From contig NGFI01000014.1 in NCBI GenBank assembly GCA_002215645.1, forward strand, positions 62,001-126,000: a DNA stretch of 64,000 nucleotides, in the 5' to 3' direction. A program made the translations under genes and the position numbers. This document shows, piece by piece, positions 60,839 through 64,000 of the stretch. How positions within the stretch are numbered: the first letter of the stretch is position 1; every line of letters begins with the position of its first letter. Origin of the DNA: Gemmatimonadetes bacterium 2013_60CM_65_52 (GTDB lineage Bacteria > Gemmatimonadota > Gemmatimonadetes > Gemmatimonadales > Gemmatimonadaceae). The notes below the pieces were generated by a model, which was not told the origin of the DNA, searched no databases, and was given only the letters and a program-made list of their open reading frames with translations.

Positions 60839-61983
60839 TGCGCGATCTCGTGCACATCCCGGTGTCTGAGCCGCGCATCGGTGTGCCGGAGATGGAGGCG
60901 GTCATGGACGCGCTCCGTTCCGGCTGGATCTCGTCGGCGGGCACGTACCTCACGCGGTTCGAGCAGGCGTGGGCGTCATACTGCGATCGCGCGTACGGAG
61001 TAGCGGTGAGCAGCGGGACTGCCGCGTTGGAGTTGGCCATCGAGGCGCTGGCTCTCGAGCCCGGCGACGAAGTCATCATGCCGACGTTCACGATCATCTC
61101 CTGCGCGCTCGCCGTCGTCCGCGCTGGAGCGACGCCGGTGCTCGTGGACGCGGACCCGAGCTGTTGGTGCATGCGCGCGGACGACGTGCTCGCGCGCATC
61201 ACGCCACGGACGCGCGCAATCATGGCCGTGCACATCGACGGTCATCCCTGCGACATGGAGGCGATCGTCTCGGCTGCGGAGCAGCGTGGCCTCTCCATCG
61301 TGGAGGATGCTGCCGAAGCGCACGGAGCGGAGTGTCGCATGGGAGGGAGCGATGCGGCGAAGTGGCGGCGCTGCGGCTCGTTCGGCGCGATGAGCACGTT
61401 CAGCTTCTATGCGAACAAGCTCATTACGAGCGGCGAAGGAGGAATGGTCGTCACCGACGATTCCGTTGCCGCGGCCCGATTGCGCTCGCAGCGGAACCTC
61501 GCCTTTCGAGAGGACAGGCGATACCTCCACACCGAGTTGGGGCATCAGTTCCGGATGACGAGCCTTCAGGCGGCGCTCGCGCTGCCGCAAATCGACCGCA
61601 TCGGCGAGCTGCTCGAGCGTAAACGGTGGATCGGATCGGCGTATGCCGAGCGACTTGCAAGCGTATCGTGCCTGGAGCTTCCAGCGCCGCAGCCGTGGGC
61701 TCGGAGCTCGTGCTGGATGTACGGCGTGGTGCTGCGCGAGGATGCGCGCGTGGACGTGAAAGAGCTCGCCGCGCGGCTCGCCGTGCGTGGCGTGCAGACG
61801 CGGCCGCTCTTCGTGGGGATGCACGAGCAGCCGGCGCTGCTCGAGCGCGGATATTTTGCCGGCGAGCGCTATCCTGTTGCGGAGCGCCTCACGAGACGCG
61901 GCATCCATCTGCCGTCGGGAGCGGGACTCACCGAGATCCAGCTCACGCGTGTGTGCGACGTGCTGGAGGAGTGCCTGGCATGA
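60838..61983 (+). CDS. DegT/DnrJ/EryC1/StrS aminotransferase
   Basis: A 381-residue PLP enzyme: GVAVSSGTAALELAIEAL, IVEDAAEAHGA with the PLP-stacking His, and FSFYANKLITSGEGG with the PLP-binding Lys. It adds an amino group to a keto-sugar nucleotide. The C-terminus GIHLPSGAGLTEIQ is also typical. The neighbours (cupin before, methyltransferase after) suggest a dTDP-amino sugar is made. Overlaps the methyltransferase by 4 nt. Confidence 0.93.
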   Translation: MRDLVHIPVSEPRIGVPEMEAVMDALRSGWISSAGTYLTRFEQAWASYCDRAYGVAVSSGTAALELAIEALALEPGDEVIMPTFTIISCALAVVRAGATPVLVDADPSCWCMRADDVLARITPRTRAIMAVHIDGHPCDMEAIVSAAEQRGLSIVEDAAEAHGAECRMGGSDAAKWRRCGSFGAMSTFSFYANKLITSGEGGMVVTDDSVAAARLRSQRNLAFREDRRYLHTELGHQFRMTSLQAALALPQIDRIGELLERKRWIGSAYAERLASVSCLELPAPQPWARSSCWMYGVVLREDARVDVKELAARLAVRGVQTRPLFVGMHEQPALLERGYFAGERYPVAERLTRRGIHLPSGAGLTEIQLTRVCDVLEECLA

Positions 61984-62759
61984 GCGATGTGTTCGGGGCG
62001 GAGTACGCGCGGCAGTACGACCTGCTCTATCAGGACAAGGATTACGACGCAGAGGTCGCACTCCTGGAGCGAGTGTTCGAGCGGCATGCCCTACGCGGCA
62101 ACCGCGTGCTGGATTTCGGCTGCGGCACCGGACAGCACGCCATACGCCTCGCGCGCCGCGGATACGACGTGACCGGCGTCGACCGATCGCCCGAGATGCT
62201 CGCCATCGCGCGAGTAAAGGCCGAGCAGACGCTCGATGAGACCATCGCCCAGCCGGCATTCGTGGAGGGAGACGTCACAGGCATCCGGCTCGGCGGCGAG
62301 CCCTACGACGCGGCACTGATGATGTTCGCAGTGCTCGGGTATCAGGTCAGCAATGCGGCGGTGCGGGCCGCGCTCGCGACCGTTCGTGCGCATCTCCGCG
62401 AGGGCTCGCTGCTCGTGGCGGACGTGTGGTATGGTCCGGCCGTGCTGTCGGTGCGGCCGAGTGAGCGCACCAAGGTGGTGGACGCCCCTGGGGGACAGAT
62501 CATCCGCTCGGTGCGAACGTCGCTGGATACGCTCGCGCAGCGCGCCGACGTGCGCTATCGCGTGTGGCGCCTGCGAGACAAGCAGGTCGTGGCGGAGATG
62601 ACCGAGACGCACGCGATGCGATTCTTCTTTCCGCAGGAGCTGTCGCTCGTTTTCGAGGATGCGGGATTGGAGCTGCTCGAGCTGCGCGCGTTCGGCGAGG
62701 AGGATGCGCCGCCGGATGAGACGACGTGGAACGTGCTTGCGGTGGCGCGAGCGCGTTGA
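61980..62759 (+). CDS. Class I SAM methyltransferase, TylM1/DesVI-like
   Basis: A 259-residue protein: EYARQYDLLYQDKDYDAEVA at the N-terminus matches sugar-amine N-methyltransferases of the TylM1/DesVI kind, and VLDFGCGTGQHAIRL is the SAM-binding motif I, with GVDRSPEMLAIAR as motif post-I. It probably methylates the amino group placed by the DegT enzyme. It ends 3 nt before the convergent crotonase stop. Confidence 0.85.
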   Translation: MSDVFGAEYARQYDLLYQDKDYDAEVALLERVFERHALRGNRVLDFGCGTGQHAIRLARRGYDVTGVDRSPEMLAIARVKAEQTLDETIAQPAFVEGDVTGIRLGGEPYDAALMMFAVLGYQVSNAAVRAALATVRAHLREGSLLVADVWYGPAVLSVRPSERTKVVDAPGGQIIRSVRTSLDTLAQRADVRYRVWRLRDKQVVAEMTETHAMRFFFPQELSLVFEDAGLELLELRAFGEEDAPPDETTWNVLAVARAR

Positions 62760-62762
62760 GCG

Positions 62763-63554
62763 TCAGAGACCGCGAAACACCGGCGGCCGTTTCTCCCTGA
62801 ACGCCGTGATGGCCTCGGCCACGTCGCCAGTGGTGAAACACTGCTTGATGTACGTCAGCTCGTCTCGCAGCGCGGCGTCGAGCGGCTTGTCGAGCGATTC
62901 TGCCAGCAGGCGCTTCGTCAGCGCCTGGGCGACCGGTGCGCCTTGCGCCATTGTCGTTGCGTACGCGCGCACCGAATCGGCGAAGGCGTCGTCGGGGAAT
63001 ATCGCGGCGGCGAGACCAATCCTGAGCGCTTCGTCCGCATCCACGTCGCGGCCACTGAGCAGAATCTCCGATGCACGCGAGAGCCCCACCTGGCGTGGAA
63101 GCAGGTACGAGACGCCCGCGTCGGGACTGAGACCGCGGCGCACGTAGCCCGCGGTGAGCTTTGCCGACGCGGCGACGAACCTGATGTCGCACGCGAGCGC
63201 GAGGCCGAATCCCGCGCCGGCGGCCGGCCCGTTGACCGCGGCGATGACAGGCTTTTCGCATGCGAGGACACGGTGCACCCATGTGCCGACCCACGCGAAC
63301 GGATCGAGCCGTTCGGCGCGCGTGGCCGACGGGAGAACCGGTGGCTCCGAGAGGTCGAGTCCCGCGCAGAATCCGCGGCCGGCGCCTGTGATGACGACGA
63401 CGTGCGCAGCGTCATCGGTCGCCGCGTCGGAAAGGGCGTCGGCCAATGAAGCGGCAAGCGCGTCGTTGACGGCGTTGAGACGCTGGGGACGATCCAGCGT
63501 AATCGTGAGCACCGACGCCGAGAGGTCCTGGCGGATGTGCGGAAGGTCGCGCAT
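62763..63554 (-). CDS. Enoyl-CoA hydratase/isomerase (crotonase family)
   Basis: A 263-residue protein: ITLDRPQRLNAVNDALAASL, GRGFCAGLDLS and VNGPAAGAGFGLALACDI are crotonase oxyanion motifs, and GLSPDAGVSYLLPRQVG has Asp in place of a catalytic Glu, as in isomerases like PaaG. Acts on CoA thioesters, substrate unknown. Start 63584 is also in frame. It is divergent from the GntR gene. Confidence 0.9.
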   Translation of the reverse strand: MRDLPHIRQDLSASVLTITLDRPQRLNAVNDALAASLADALSDAATDDAAHVVVITGAGRGFCAGLDLSEPPVLPSATRAERLDPFAWVGTWVHRVLACEKPVIAAVNGPAAGAGFGLALACDIRFVAASAKLTAGYVRRGLSPDAGVSYLLPRQVGLSRASEILLSGRDVDADEALRIGLAAAIFPDDAFADSVRAYATTMAQGAPVAQALTKRLLAESLDKPLDAALRDELTYIKQCFTTGDVAEAITAFREKRPPVFRGL

Positions 63555-63676
63555 GTGCCAAGGATGCCGCGCGGGCGCCGGCATGTCGAGGCAGCTTTTG
63601 CGTCACGGGATGCATACAGGGGCGCATGCAGAGCGCGTCTCTCGTATATTGCTGGTGAACTCCATCCCACCGATCG

Positions 63677-64000
63677 ATGCCTGCTCGCCGCACGCCAGCT
63701 TCGCCGCGTTCCGTCGCGCCGCGCGCTCCTCGCGGCGCGCGTCAGGGCGATGGCGATGCGTCCGCGGCGCCGCATGGATCGCGGCCCGAGCAGGTCTATC
63801 AGCGGCTGCGGGAGCTGATCGTGCAGGGGCTTCTCGCTCCGGGCAGCCGCGTGGTGGAGACCGAAGTGGCGAGCAGGCTCGGTGTGAGCCGCACGCCTGT
63901 GCGCGAGGCGCTCCAGCGCTTGCAGCAAGAGGGTTTCGTCGTCGGTGCGCCGGGAGCGCAGCAGGCGCGTCTCACCGTCGCGCCGTTGACCAGGAAAGAC
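63677..64000 (+). CDS. GntR-family transcriptional regulator (cut by window end)
   Basis: The first 108 codons are visible. After a basic Pro/Ala/Arg-rich tail, [20 protein letters not shown] and [20 protein letters not shown] form the winged helix of GntR/FadR regulators, with [19 protein letters not shown] as recognition helix. The ligand-binding domain is beyond the right edge. It may regulate the divergent crotonase gene. Confidence 0.88.
   Translation, partial: MPARRTPASPRSVAPRAPRGARQGDGDASAAPHGSRPEQVYQRLRELIVQGLLAPGSRVVETEVASRLGVSRTPVREALQRLQQEGFVVGAPGAQQARLTVAPLTRKD

Noticed and set aside
1-64000. CRISPR arrays, insertion sequences, prophage genes, rRNA and tRNA genes
   Set aside because: No regularly spaced direct repeats of CRISPR length, no transposase or integrase motifs, and no rRNA-like or cloverleaf sequence was seen on reading both strands.

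Overview
The window is a GC-rich, densely packed bacterial chromosome segment with about 64 protein genes, very short intergenic gaps and many 4-nt ATGA-type overlaps. Several features point to Gemmatimonadota, or a close soil relative: four large transmembrane Ser/Thr kinases, a DUF5916/CBM9 surface protein, a plug-domain protein without a barrel, a fused alpha-beta 2-oxoacid dehydrogenase E1, the long ~400-residue IspH type, a KirBac channel, and short intergenic repeats of the CACAGAG and CCGAGT kinds. This placement is an inference from gene content; there is no rRNA gene to anchor it. I saw no rRNA, tRNA, CRISPR array, insertion sequence or phage gene.

Layout. 1-2375: minus-strand GNAT (cut at the left edge), DUF2461, TonB-C and GNAT genes. 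2388-6354: a Ser/Thr kinase fused to a TPR-like region, then a lipoprotein. 6403-9300: DinB, a divergent Lgt-like transferase and a plug-domain protein. 9423-18711: a small charged protein, KirBac channel, APC permease, DUF5916 outer-membrane protein, a secreted lectin-like protein, DinB, a MobA-like nucleotidyltransferase, SGNH hydrolase and IspH. 18758-23197: kinase, S66 LD-carboxypeptidase and soluble transhydrogenase, overlapping. 23187-29333: YjjX-type NTPase, CGNR regulator, GNAT, a DEAH helicase, a small secreted protein and phosphofructokinase. 29350-29573: a SelW/Rdx-family gene read through an in-frame TGA (selenocysteine) with a bacterial-type SECIS hairpin; it is missed by ordinary gene calling and carries one frameshift. 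29611-35063: small envelope proteins, a pseudopilin, two alpha/beta hydrolases, a Spy-like chaperone and a DUF4015 glycosidase. 35314-39290: two tandem Ser/Thr kinases. 39491-46558: Lon, cold-shock protein, class A PBP and NAD synthetase. 46602-55724: LigD phosphoesterase domain, RidA, HNH, HIT, the fused E1, an amidohydrolase and TerC. 55768-59436: 2Fe-2S ferredoxin, hydrolase, rhodanese, OsmC, and an ECF sigma/anti-sigma pair. 59486-64000: EamA exporter, an amino-sugar-type trio (cupin, DegT aminotransferase, methyltransferase), a crotonase and a truncated GntR regulator.

The most notable items are the recoded SelW-like gene with its SECIS hairpin, and a C-terminal coiled-coil signature shared by three membrane kinases. 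Several catalytic-residue anomalies also stand out: an Lgt without its usual His, a kinase with Ser for the catalytic-loop Lys, an alpha/beta hydrolase with Gly at the nucleophile, and a PBP1A with a cleavable-looking signal peptide.
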